From Micromussa lordhowensis (lineage: Eukaryota; Cnidaria; Anthozoa; Scleractinia; Lobophylliidae): 64,000 bases of DNA. Below the pieces are notes generated by a model that ran no database searches, was not told where the DNA came from, and saw nothing but the letters and a program-made list of their open reading frames with translations. The stretch spans positions 13,878,297 to 13,942,296 of the forward strand of contig OZ026606.1 of the NCBI GenBank assembly GCA_964020085.1, given 5' to 3'. Positions 22,801 through 32,761 of this stretch are shown here, piece after piece (position 1 is the stretch's first letter; each line of letters opens with the position of its first letter). Position numbers and translations under genes: made by a program.

Positions 22801-23764
22801 CGTCTCTAGAGCTTTGAACTACCTGCATCTGAACAGACCTCCCATAATTCACCGCGATGTTAGCAGCGCCAATGTGTTGCTATGGCGACGAGACAAGCAA
22901 TGGCGTGCAAAAGTGGCCGACTATGGTACTGCGAACTTTATGAGACAGTGTAGGACCATTAATCCAGGGGCTGTTATATACTCTGCGCCAGAGGCCCTCT
23001 CACCCGAGCAGTCGCCAAAGGTTCGTCAAATGAATTTCTTTTTTTTTCTCTGATTCTTTGGACAAAATTGCTGCGACCCCGATGGTTGCATGCATATATA
23101 ATTTTCTCTAATTTTCGCGTATAAACCGTATTTTGCCACAAAAAAGACACTAGTTATCTTAGGTAGCCTCTGAGTGTCAGGTTTGCAATATAAGTTGGTA
23201 TATTTTACGTTACACCCTTTCTTCCTGAGCACGTTGACTTCCTTGAATGATTATTTTGTTTCTTTATTTTCTTACGGTAAGTTATTTTCTCCACGTCTTT
23301 TTAATGTTTATTGGCGGTAGCTAAAGGTGTCCGCAGTTTTCGTTTATTTTTATCATCGCACAGCGCTTCTCTTGATGACGAGGCCGAGAAGACTAAGCTA
23401 CCAACTTGAAGGACCTGAAAATGTTCCAACAGCCGTGTCAGCTAAAGTAAATTGCGAAAGACTCACCCCCTTCTCAGTTCTTAGCGGAATGCTGTCGAGG
23501 TTAACATTTCTTACAGTTTACTTTTTATTTCATTTACAGATTGACGTCTACAGTTTTGGATTGTTGCTGTGCGAAATGTGCATCCGGGAACTCCCAGTGC
23601 CTCATCAGACTCGGGACCAGATCTCTTTGATTACAGATCGAGACTTCAGAGACCTGGTGATGAGTTGCGTGCGGCAAGACCCTGGAGAAAGACCAAACAT
23701 GGCGGAAGTAATCAGTGAGCTGGAACGAATGGAACAAAAAAAAGTTAAAAATCCAAATAGTTAG
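16888..23764 (+). CDS. CYLD-like CAP-Gly / coiled-coil / TKL kinase fusion (4 coding exons)
   Basis: Exons 16888-17361, 18430-18571, 21696-23020 and 23540-23764 join in frame (phases 0, 1, 0) with GT/AG sites, giving 721 codons; the start has a strong 'gagccATGG' context. Residues 1-120 resemble the N-terminus of CYLD, including INEHDAQILLAV. A CAP-Gly domain spans about 121-200 (FGVEIVDSRFRNRGTTDG, RYFRCSPGAGLFVSLDKL). An acidic linker follows, then a coiled coil (about 280-430) and a kinase domain (about 455-715). Kinase motifs: GTGGWG, K500 in VAVKQ, HRD with D593, DYG at 614, SAPEAL, then IDVYSFG. CYLD's deubiquitinase domain and its other CAP-Gly domains are absent. The first two exons could belong to a separate gene, but no competing acceptor was needed and phase fits. 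The intron at 18572-21695 carries several MITEs. Confidence 0.8.
18666..18828. mobile_element. Hairpin MITE in kinase intron
   Basis: 'gtaggtcaaaatgaaattca' at the left is mirrored by 'tgaatttcattttgacctac' at the right, with further pairing inward ('cctttgtcttctaaccctta' type arms). It can form a near full-length hairpin. Non-coding. Confidence 0.7.
18856..19523. mobile_element. 668 bp TIR element with TTA target duplication (PIF/Harbinger-like?)
   Basis: The ends 'gggcgcgttccatttgacca' and 'tggtcaaatggatcgcgccc' are inverted repeats, flanked by TTA on both sides (18853-18855, 19524-19526). The inside has further inverted blocks built on 'aaatggaac' and 'ttccggaatttcc'. A 3-base TWA duplication is characteristic of PIF/Harbinger; no transposase is encoded, so it is non-autonomous. 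The several overlapping open frames here are by-products. Confidence 0.65.
20480..21310. repeat. Relics of a G/C-run repeat family and a (GATA)n tract
   Basis: Three related blocks occur: about 20480-20600 ('gggttactcccttatatggt', 'agggtatggtttttg'), 20940-21010 in partly diverged form, and 21215-21300 in reverse ('aaaaaccataccctatccct'). A (GATA)n microsatellite lies at 20615-20634. The inverted outer blocks suggest one decayed element of about 800 bases. Confidence 0.5.
21520..21658. mobile_element. Hairpin MITE next to a splice acceptor
   Basis: 'aatagacccatttcagt' plus 'aattcccaatctggagga' at the left is mirrored by 'tcctccagattgggaatt' and 'actgaaatgggtctatt' at the right; arms are almost perfect. 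Its right end is only 37 bases from the acceptor of the fusion kinase's third exon (21696), so it lies where the branch point and polypyrimidine tract of that intron are expected. Confidence 0.75.
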
Positions 23765-24951
23765 AAGCTGTGTTCAATTTGGCTGGGGTGGGTGCTGGGA
23801 GTATATGGAAGATAGCTTTCAATTTATATTTATTAATTCGTTCAGGAATCACGCATATATAGGGTTTCGGCCATTTCAACACATCTTGTGATGTTCATTT
23901 GTGTTAACGTTGAATTTTGTCATGTCAGGGACAAATCCTTTGGATAGGGTAGGGGCTGGAGGGGGATTAGTCACAGATGTCTGTAGTAAATGGGTTTGTT
24001 GGATTTAGTCATAAAACATGTTAGTTTGATGCTGGGTGCCGATGTGGATTACATCACAATATACCTGTACGATATTTAAGTGTTGAAATGCTCTTCGCTG
24101 TGTAAAGCTACAAGAGATTCTAAAGGCGAAGGAGAATAGTGTAAAAAATCCCTTAGGTATGATCTTAAATGAGATGTTCTGAAATCGTAAATCGAATAAT
24201 CGCCCGTGAGAAAACAGAAGGCCATATGCAGACATGTACAAGATCATTGGGAAAATTATTGCTGCAACATGGCAAAGGTTGTCAGATAAAAAGTTAACTT
24301 CATGTTACAAAATAACACTGATACTAAATTGAAAAGTATACAAAGAAATCGCAAAATTATTTTCATATCATAAAAAGATGTTGGATTTTCATATCGTTTA
24401 AAAAGATATTGGAAGGTTTGGTTGATTACCGAATTATTGATTTTACTGACCGAAATAATTCCATTTGTTTCCTGGGTGTTCTAGTACAGTAGAAACTAGG
24501 AAGAGGGAATAGTGACTTGACAGAAGATTTACTCTCAGACTTGGCGAGAAAGCAGCTACGACAAATATCGTTTCTACGTAATGATATGAATAATTACCAA
24601 GATTGTTCCCAAAATTGGAACCAAGGGAATTCGTCTTTTATTATTTTTAGATCACTCCCCGTTTTGGAGTTTTCGGCGACGCAGATTTCGCTCACATAAA
24701 CAGTTTTATACCCCATTCACACCAACTACCTAAATTAGGTTTAGGTTTTTTCAATTTGTCGATTACCCTTGGCACTGAGAAGACAAATTTCAAACCGTCT
24801 TGCTAACATATTTTAATCAAACAGGTTTCTACCTTGTTAAGATGTGCGTTGTGTACGGTGTGAGCAACTAATTTTCAACCTTGTTTAGACAAAACGCTTT
24901 CATCCTCCACGAAAACATCCACGCAACACGCGTGGTGACGTGACGTTTAAT
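23765..24951. other. 3' flank of the fusion kinase, no gene seen
   Basis: About 1.2 kb of AT-rich sequence after the TAG stop. No canonical AATAAA was found close to the stop. No exon, RNA gene or repeat boundary could be supported. Confidence 0.4.
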
Positions 24952-25111
24952 CAGTGGCGGATCTAGGGGAGGGGCCCGGGGGGCCCGGGGCCCTCCCTTA
25001 TTTTGGGTAAAAAGAGAAGAAATGACTGAAGGGAAAATGGCCGCCATGGCAAGTAAATCAAGACCGCCCCCCCCCCCCCCCCCCTTAGCTCAAGGTCTGG
25101 ATCCGCCACTG
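24952..25111. mobile_element. 160 bp MITE with CAGTGGCGGATC ends
   Basis: The left end 'cagtggcggatct' and right end 'ggatccgccactg' are inverted repeats. Both sides carry 'ttaat' (24947-24951 and 25112-25116), a possible 5-base target duplication. The interior holds G- and C-homopolymer runs including a long poly-C at about 25063-25084. Ends of this type occur on hAT-like MITEs, but the duplication length does not settle it. Confidence 0.7.
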
Positions 25112-25490
25112 TTAATATCCGCGGAAAACTGGATACCATCTCTAAAAATAACTTGAAGAGGGATTTGCTTGTTTTTCCTCCTCGTTTAGAATTCCAAAAA
25201 AAATCGATCAATCAACACACACGTGCAGTTCACGTGACTTAGGACCATTGTATTATTATTTAATATGATGTCAAAGATTATTCAAAATAATTTGGAGCTC
25301 ATTTCATAGATTTGTTTCATTGTAGATAATTATTTAGTTAGCTAGCTAGGATATAAAATTCATCATAAATGAATAATAGTGAATGAAGTGTATTGTTTTG
25401 TAGCTAGATTAATCTTGGGAAGGATTTGCGGCAACTTTTTTAAAGGAGTACAATTGTTTTAATGATACCACCTATGAAGCTAAAATCTAA

Positions 25491-25895
25491 GGCCCCGTTC
25501 AAACTACGCCGGAGAAATTAAAACATGTAGCAATAACCGGTCGTTTTGGATTTAAGTTTGAGGAAAAGTCGGGCAGGGAAATCACATAATTATCGTGGCG
25601 GCATCGTTTACATGGTTTACAAAAAGTTCAACTTTCAAAGTGTTTTCCGTCCACGCGAAAACGAAAAGCCGGCGTTTACAAATCCCTCCGGTTTGAAGAG
25701 CGTATTCGAAAAGCTCAATTTTCAAAATGTTTTCCGTCCATATGAAAACTCAAAGCCGGCGTTTACAAATTCCTCCGGTATGAAGAGCGTTGTCGACAAG
25801 CTCCGTTTTCGTGACGGAGTAGTGTGGACGGTAGGCCTAACCGTAGAAATAAAGCTGCGTTTACAAATTTCTCCGGCGTAGTGTAAACGCCGCTT
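25491..25895. mobile_element. 405 bp TIR element with 9 bp target duplication (Mutator-like?)
   Basis: The left end 'ggccccgttcaaactacgcc' continuing 'ggagaaatt' is mirrored by 'aatttctccggcgtagtg' and 'taaacgccgctt'. The flanks carry the same nine bases 'aaaatctaa' at 25482-25490 and 25896-25904. A 9-base duplication fits Mutator-like elements (8 would fit hAT). Inside, a block of about 110 bases is tandemly duplicated ('ttttccgtcca' ... 'aaagccggcgtttacaaat'). Non-autonomous. Confidence 0.75.
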
Positions 25896-26244
25896 AAAAT
25901 CTAAAATGACCTCCGTTAGAATTATCATGCAAAATAGTTCAGATTCGTTGGGCGACAGAAACGCGGCACCCAAATCTCGCTCGTCACGTATTGACGCGTT
26001 TTGGAGCCTACGAAGTGTAGTTCTCCTTGCGAGGGAGTAAAGATACAAACAAATGTTCAGGGTAATACTAAAAGGAAAATAAATAAACATGAAGTGTTTC
26101 AATTCTGTGTTGTTTCAGTTAAAATCCATTTTCCTTTTATTGGCAATTTTCATTTATTTGCGGGTGTGGTGTTGGTGGAATTATGCACGATTAAATAGTC
26201 CAGAGGGGCAATTACCTAAAAGTAGTCAATCAGATTGCTCCATT

Positions 26245-26560
26245 GCGGGTGCTTTCCATTATGCCAAAGATTTCGGAAATTTTGATCGGAATTCAAAGGA
26301 AAGGTCCGTTTCGGCTTCTTCCGACCGGAATATTCGGGATCACCTCTGGAGGTGGTCCACTTATTTCGGTCGGAATATTCCGACCGAAATTCGCCGTTCC
26401 ATATTTGACAAACCGGTTCTTTGCCCTTATTAGGGAATTCGGAAAAGGAATAAAAATGGTAAGAGCCATTCCTATTGGTTGGCCCGGTTTATGTCGTTCC
26501 ATTTCCTCGGGTATTCCCACTGATCTCTGACCGATCGGTTTGGCATAATTGAAAGCTCGC
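26245..26560. mobile_element. MITE with nested 'ccggaatatt' palindrome
   Basis: The outer ends 'gcgggtgctttccattatgc' and 'gcataattgaaagctcgc' are imperfect inverted repeats, and the centre has 'cttccgaccggaatattc' mirrored by 'cggtcggaatattccgac'. It shares the 'ttccggaa' theme with the element at 18856-19523 and may be a related family. Confidence 0.6.
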
Positions 26561-26584
26561 TTACTGTTTGTGTCAGAACCAGTC

Positions 26585-26725
26585 TTCATGCGAAACCATT
26601 CATATGAAAATGGTTCTCACTGCAGGTTCATTTTCATGCAAATCAAACTCAACTTGATATGAAAGGTTTTGCACGAGGACTCGCTTGGAAACAGAGGAAA
26701 GTAACGCGGAAATGGCCTATATTAA
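26585..26725. repeat. Relic of the 51.7 kb hairpin MITE family
   Basis: 'cattcatatgaaaatgg', 'ttgatatgaaagg', 'gaggactcgcttgg' and 'cggaaatggcctat' occur in the same order as the better preserved copy at 51663-51841. Only part of the left arm is recognisable. Confidence 0.5.
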
Positions 26726-26880
26726 AAACACTGTTGGCTCTCAATCTGAATTGCGCGCTTGACGCCTGGTTGGTTGAAGTTTACGGTTTCTTCGTGGTAT
26801 TTTGTCTAAATGCTTTCAGTCATGTGGTCGATCTCTTAAAAATTAAAAAAGCTTGCTCGGGGCCGCAGTGCGAGAATTTT

Positions 26881-26890
26881 TTATACTAAA

Positions 26891-26921
<31 letters not shown>

Positions 26922-27048
26922 AACATTTGTGGTTCGTCACCTGGTTATGCCTCTATAGTGTAAAGACGGACACCAGAAGTATTATGCGTCTAGACGAAGA
27001 TCTCTCGTAGTGCGTCGTTCAAGACGCGTTTCGAAGAATAGTTCGTCT

Positions 27049-27083
<35 letters not shown>

Positions 27084-27115
27084 GAAGACGCATAACCAGA
27101 CAAACTTCAAATGTT

Positions 27116-27146
<31 letters not shown>

Positions 27147-27156
27147 TTCACTATAA
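26881..27156. mobile_element. Palindromic MITE with 'gacgcattatccgtc' arms
   Basis: 'gacgcattatccgtctggac' plus 'gaacttgggcaaacatttg' at the left is mirrored by 'caaatgtttgcccaagttc' and 'gtccagacggataatgcgtc' at the right; the same motif is repeated inverted in the middle (about 26985-27065). A smaller inverted pair of the same theme follows at 27160-27210. Non-coding. Confidence 0.7.
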
Positions 27157-27300
27157 AAAACGGCGAGGACGCATTATCCTTCTGGACGGATAACGCGTCC
27201 TCTAGTATATAAACGGCCAATATCGGTCTTCGTTCTATATTTTTCTCTCCTCCTCCCCAATCCTCGCGCTGAAATCGCGCTTCTTTTGGGTGATTTAAGG

Positions 27301-27350
27301 AATGGAAAATGTCTAGCGTGCGTCCATCCAATTCGGGATGAACGCGGATG

Positions 27351-27395
<45 letters not shown>

Positions 27396-27427
27396 CGAGA
27401 GCATCTCTAGCTACCTAAGTGTTCTCA

Positions 27428-27459
<32 letters not shown>

Positions 27460-27480
27460 GCACGTTAGACATTGTCCATT
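27301..27480. mobile_element. 180 bp hairpin MITE
   Basis: 'aatggaaaatgtctagcgtg' and 'catccaattcgggatg' at the left are mirrored by 'catcccgaattggatg' and 'cacgttagacattgtccatt' at the right; the centre 'agatgctcgaggcgc' pairs with 'gccgagagcatct'. Full-length hairpin, non-coding. Confidence 0.7.
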
Positions 27481-27718
27481 GCTGCTGTAACATAGCAAGA
27501 CATTTTTCACGCTGAAAAGTCGCTTTTTCACCGACAATGATGTCAGCATGAACCATCTCTATGAACCATCCATTTCTTTTTCATAAGAAATTAGCCAATC
27601 AGAGCGCGCGCTTGCATATAGCTATGTTATAATTAGTGACCATGGCAGAATGTGGAGCTCCTGATTTCATGAGAGCCGAAAAAAAAAAACCGGATCAACA
27701 TTATCGTAAACTTTATTT

Positions 27719-28354
27719 ACGAGAATAAGCAAGGCTGATTACACAGTATAGGGATATATTTTCCAATATTTCGGAAGGCACGGCCTTCCTTCCTCAGGGT
27801 GTAACAGAGAATGACGGTTATATGTTACACCCTGAGGAAGGAAGGCCGTGCCTTCCGAAATATTGGAAAATATATCCCTATTCGCTACTTGCACATAACC
27901 ATAATCCTTTGCGTTTTGGGGAGGTAACCAGTAGAAGAAATGTATGGTATCATGACAAAAATTAGTTCGGTGAGCTCGCAAAACCAGCTACTAAATGCTT
28001 AAAAATGCACCAGAATTTACCAAAATCATGATAGGAGAAATTTGTACTAGTTATAACTAAATGTAGAGAATTTTTTTTTTTGTCCATACATCGTCTTGTA
28101 ATTTTACAGACGATGTATGGACAAAAAAAAATTTCTCTACATTTAGTTATAAACTAGTACAAATTTCTCCTATCATGATTTTGGTAAACTCTGGTGCATT
28201 TTTAAGCATTAGTAGCTGGTTTTGCGAGCTCACCGAACTAATTTTTGTCATGATACCATACATTTCTTCTACTGGTTACCCCCCCAAAAACGCAAGGGAT
28301 TATGGGTCATGTGCAAGTAGCGAATACTGTGTAATCAGCCTTGCTTATTCTCGT
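27719..28354. mobile_element. Large near-perfect palindrome, split by a second hairpin element
   Basis: The outer arms are 27719-27748 joined to 27881-28072 (left) and 28084-28354 (right). They pair from 'acgagaataagcaaggctg' at the outside to 'gtccatacatcgtct' at the centre with only scattered mismatches and indels and a loop of about ten bases. The left arm is interrupted at 'cacagta|ttcgc' by a 132-base insert; the right arm keeps the empty site as 'gcgaatactgtg'. This is a foldback or MITE-type element of about 500 bases without the insert. Confidence 0.8.
27749..27880. mobile_element. Perfect hairpin MITE nested inside a palindrome
   Basis: The arms are 56 bases and perfect: from 'gggatatattttccaatatt' to 'cagggtgtaaca' on the left and the exact reverse on the right, with a loop of about 16 bases. 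TA flanks are present; the empty site on the opposite arm shows 'gtattcg', which supports a TA duplication. The second arm reads 'cctgaggaaggaaggccg' and 'tgccttccgaaatattgg', a hairpin flanked by CTGAGGA and GAAA. Confidence 0.8.
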
Positions 28355-28708
28355 GTATTATTCAACTTATAGCTGATTAGATTCTCTACAGCGAGAAGAT
28401 CCGGTACTTCTGTCTTGTCACGGTGGTCCTTACAAAAATTAACGTTTGAAACTTTATTTACCCTGGAACTTACAGAGTAGCATTGTTGCTAATTTTTGTG
28501 AGCTTCCTGAAGTTGGCCCCCACCACAAGGTTAGAAATTAGAAATAATGAAAGAAAAACTGGATGCTCTCGAAAGTTATGATTTCATGTGATTTCCCTTT
28601 TTTGGCTTTTTCTTATTTGGCCGAGAAACAGTTTGAAAATTCCACTCGAACACCATTAAGTCACGCTTGGTCGAGGAAGTGGAAACATGCTGATCACGTG
28701 GAATGTTG

Positions 28709-28723
28709 GTTGCCACGGACAAC
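28709..28723 (+). promoter_or_regulatory. RFX X-box upstream of CIMIP1
   Basis: 'gttgccacggacaac' fits the X-box pattern RYYNYY, three-base spacer, RRNRAC at every position. It lies 83 bases upstream of the CIMIP1 ATG. RFX factors drive many ciliary genes through such sites close to the start. Matching by eye only. Confidence 0.6.
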
Positions 28724-28805
28724 AAAGCGCCGCAAACTCGAGGTTGCTTACATCTTCAGTAAACTTTTTGAGTGCTTGTAACATTTTTAGCCGAACGATT
28801 TCTAC

Positions 28806-30108
28806 ATGGTGTTTGGAAAAGCTAAGTCGGGATTCAATTTTGTCCATCAGGACCAAATCTGGTAAGAGAAGCATCCGATTATTCAAGTAAATTTGTTAAT
28901 TAGCTAATTTCTTTAGTCGAACTTCGATCTATTTGTCGCATCCATAGATAATCTATGCAATTTGTATGGAAAACTCTAACGAAGTTCATACATTCAAGTA
29001 TGTTTGAGATGCACTGTACTGTAATGTTTCGAATTTGTTCTTGACGTAAAGTCGTTCGTTTCTCACCAGGAAAGATCACGTCGGCCATGAGCACAGTGCT
29101 GCGAAGCGATGGCCTGAGAACTGGGGGTTTCTAATCGGACAATACAAGATTGTAAGTTGTGTTTATTCTTGCTAAACAAAGAAAATTTACCTCTGCCTTG
29201 AAGGATTACAGGATTTAAGCTTACTACGTTGCACGATGCGCAAAACGTTCTAGAAGCATTTGTTATTCGTTTGGAATGGTCTGTCGTTCAATTGCTCGCG
29301 TATTCGATCGTCATTTATGGCAGGTGATGAAATTCCTTTCTTGCGTGTGTGGCAGGCTAGGGGCTGTGAACGTGCAAGGTGTCGTAGCTTAGATTTAAAG
29401 CCTGCCCGTGTGTAAGTTCAATAAGGCCATTGAAAAGTTGCTTGTTAAATTAAACATATTGTTACCGCTGAAAATCAAAACTAAAAGCTGTAGTATAATT
29501 TTGATTTATTCAATGCTAAGTAAATCTAAAATGTTGTGTAATCTGCATATTTAAACAAATGGCTACCTTTAAGGCTGGTCTCATATTTGTCAGCCTAGTT
29601 ATACGTGGTTCCAAGGATGAATCCAAGAGCCTGCTCTCATCTTTCATGAGAATGAGTTTGGGGAAGGGGGGAGGGTTGCTCTCCCCTAGACCCATCCCTG
29701 GAACCTCATGTATATCTCTATTCAAAGGGCACAAGTTTTGCCTCTGTCCTTACTTCAGCAAGAAAAGTCACATCTTCAGATTTTAATCTTTAGTGATAGC
29801 TGGGTTACAACAGTAAGTTTTCCTGTTTTCTTTAGTTGGCAAATGAGGATGAAAGTGTTGAAAATGGTGCAGCAGCAGTGAGAGTAAAGCAACGGCGTGA
29901 AGCCCTGAAACTTCCTCCTATTGATTCCAGTGTGGCGTCACAGCTGTCAGTGGGCAAGTCAAATGCAAAATTTCCAACCAAGACCTCTGAGGAGGTTGGC
30001 TGGCGATCCAGTCAACAACACTGCAATTTGGAAAGATATGGCAGATATACGAAGCTCAAGTCATCATTCCTCGGACAGATGAAATGGCCACCTGAAGCAG
30101 TAGATTAG
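28806..30108 (+). CDS. CIMIP1: Ciliary microtubule inner protein 1 homologue (C20orf85), 3 exons
   Basis: Exons 28806-28861, 29070-29151 and 29836-30108 join in phase (2, then 0) with GT/AG sites to 136 codons; the human protein is about the same length (137). Family landmarks are all present and in order: FVHQDQIW near the N-terminus, RWPENWGFL around residues 32-40, VGWRS, LERYGRY, and the terminal WPPEAVD. CIMIP1 proteins bind inside axonemal doublet microtubules. Complete, with no signal peptide or membrane segment. The upstream X-box fits a ciliary role. It is convergent with CEP192. The start ATG was chosen because the first exon is short and the next upstream ATG in frame is not evident. 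Confidence 0.9.
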
Positions 30109-31914
30109 TTTGGTTGTAACGAACAATAACATGAGAACAGTTCATTCTATTTTTTAGTTTGCAGGGGTGAATTAGGTTTTAAGAGGTCATGTGGTCTGAG
30201 CATTGCCTAGGTTTGATTTAATGCTGCTTCTCATTCGACAACTGAAAGTTGTTAGTGAAATGAAAGAGACGGCTCTTATAGTCAAATGGGGAATGATACA
30301 AACTGCTGATCAAGATTACCATGGTTACAGGAAAAATGGCTGGTTTCAAATTTCAAATGTTCAGTTGACTTTAACTTCTACTAGAAGCATATGCTTCTGC
30401 CTCTAATGAATAGTCTAGGTTTTTTTTAATAATTTCCAATCACAGTCTTTGTGTAACACAATTGCTTTCCATACCTCTTTTCGGATATTTCCATTTGTCA
30501 ACCAAGAAGATTGCTTAAGTAGAGAATTTTTCACTGATATCAGAAAGAGGACTTCAGTAGTTTAGTTAGATTTTTCAGCCACTCTGGTTTAACAAAGAAA
30601 CAAAAACAAAAAATTTTAAGAGGGCCCGGTACTTCAGCCACACTGTGACTGTAAAATAGCATGGGAATGATTATTCAAATCTTAACAATGATAGATGTGA
30701 GTTTATTTTTTAAATTTATTTTATAACTGAGAAGCATGTGCTCTTCAAAGAGTGTGAAACATTGAGTATTAGAAAATTTTACAGCGAGTGAACTCTTTGT
30801 AAATTTTTACAAATGCGTTATTTATTGAATATTGTGTTTCATACCATTTGATCAATTTATGTGGAGAATAATAATTATGGGCAAAGATCTGGGTGGTCTC
30901 CTTCAAAGCTTTTAGTCCCAACACTGCCACAAACAAATTAACATTTTCTAAAAAAAATATCAGACATGACTTACTGTACCTTATTGTTGTTGCGCTTTAT
31001 GAAACACTGATCAATAGTAGTAACAGACATTCTCCTCAAAGTCACTTGTTACAGCACTAAGGTCTGCTTTGGTTTAATTAGAGTGTGAACAGTAAGTTAT
31101 TGTGTGCAATTGAATTTAATCTAGCTCAAATCAGCAACGAGGGATTACTTTTTTCCTGGTCATGCTTGTTGTTATTTTCATTTAAATGGGTACAGTAAAC
31201 TAAGGTTCTTGCATTTTACTTTTAAGCTGCACTTTTTGTAATATAACTTGAAGTGCATGATTTGTAAATAAACGCTTTTTATTCCATTGTCTGTTATTGA
31301 ATTCAAGTTGCATTTCTACAGAGTCATTTTAGTATGGGAAAGCAAAACAATAGTTTTTAGGCCTGCTTTTCACAAGTGACAAAAACACAAAAATACAGCA
31401 GTTCATATTATAATTATTCAAAACTTGGTGTTTATGCAGAACTTTTTTAGGGTCAATACAAGTGTTCTGTAGGTATGTGGAAGAGGTACCATTTCCTATG
31501 GAAGGTATATATATGAAAGGGTTACATTCACAGTAAAAGGATAAGGGTTTAGGCCTTGGCCTCTCTGTGTTAAAAATTTGTTGAGCAACCCCCCCCCCCC
31601 TCCCCCTCCATAGCACTGATGTGACATGAATTTAGTTATTTGTGTCATTCCATTGTGCTTTAATCATGTTACAAAGATTACATATTGTACATGGGAAAAT
31701 AAATAATTATATAATAATTTAATACATGCTCTATTAATATTGTCTTAATTTAACTCCTGCTTGGTTTATACAAAGCATTGTTTGAATATCATCATGTCTT
31801 TCCCTTCAAATGGGAAGACAAACTTTAATTTGTTTATAACTCTAGTCTGACATCGCTCACTTCAGTGTGCATAATCTGATTCAGTTCCCTTGCTAGAAAA
31901 AATGTGTTGCTGGG
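30109..31914 (+). other. CIMIP1 3' UTR and intergenic DNA
   Basis: No second gene is supported. The plus-strand 3' UTR may extend to the 'aataaa' at 31267-31272. A poly-C run lies at about 31590-31599. The minus-strand open frame at 31329-31616 has no recognisable domain. Confidence 0.4.
31267..31272 (+). promoter_or_regulatory. Possible CIMIP1 polyadenylation signal
   Basis: A canonical 'aataaa' followed within about 40 bases by a 'ttgtctgttattg' GU-rich stretch. It would give a 3' UTR of about 1.2 kb. Other weaker sites exist nearer the stop. Confidence 0.4.
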
Positions 31915-32253
31915 CCTCTAAAGAGGATTTCCAGTCTGTACTGCGAGTCTCACTTGATAGAATGTGAATTGATGTTATTCTTCACCAACCGCTTACCTTA
32001 TCTTCGAGACATTTTAAATTCTTTTCCCAACAGTTTCTTTGATATTTACAGGTTCAAACTTGTTTCATCTAGTGATATCAAAAAAAAGAATGAAACAAAG
32101 CTTTGCCTCCATAATGTGGTTAAAATAAACTTTGAATTTACTTCATGTAAGCAGTTGCAAAATGTTACATTTTCTGACGTCTTCATGAATCTAAACTAAA
32201 ATCGAAAGCAAACTCCTGAGAGTGCACATTACAGACTGGAAATCATTTTAGGC
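31915..32253. mobile_element. TIR element, 'gatttccagtctgtactg' family, copy 1
   Basis: The left end 'ctaaagaggatttccagtct' is mirrored by 'cagactggaaatcatttta' at the right. The same terminal motif bounds the larger element at 61271-62049. No transposase. Confidence 0.6.
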
Positions 32254-32714
32254 TCTCGACTGGAAACAGTTTTTTTTGTTGTTGTCAACAGAGTGAAATG
32301 TTCTATTTACATGACGAATGGTCCAAATTGCACAGCCACGCCCAGAAAGAATACTGGGTGGAGAAATGTCTCCTTTAATTTTCTCATACATGTACAATGT
32401 ACCTTGACCATTGCAGTCTTACAAACAAGATATCAATTCATATATTCTCCATACAGTTTGCATTAATTCTCTTTAAAGCTAGTTCTGAGAATTTTGTAGT
32501 ACATCATGACAATAACCCCTAATGGTAGTTTACGTTGTCATCATCCACCTGCTTTACTCTGTACACAAAGACAAGGTAAGCTGGTGAATTCAACCTTGAT
32601 TATCCTTGATTTTCATTCATGCTACAGAACATCCCAACTGGAAATATGATATTTCAAATAGAAGCTCTCTACTGTCAAAGCATTTTCCAAGAAATTTTTA
32701 TGTTTGTGTTATAA
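32254..32714. other. Intergenic stretch between CIMIP1 and CEP192
   Basis: No gene, RNA or repeat boundary could be supported between the MITE and the CEP192 polyadenylation region. Confidence 0.4.
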
Positions 32715-32720
32715 TTTATT
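32715..32720 (-). promoter_or_regulatory. Possible CEP192 polyadenylation signal
   Basis: 'tttatt' on the plus strand reads AATAAA on the coding strand, about 42 bases after the TGA stop at 32762-32764. This would give a very short 3' UTR. The region is AT-rich, so chance occurrence is possible. Confidence 0.45.
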
Positions 32721-32761
32721 AATAATTATTATTAGTAGTCATCCCTGTAGAGTACGTCAAA

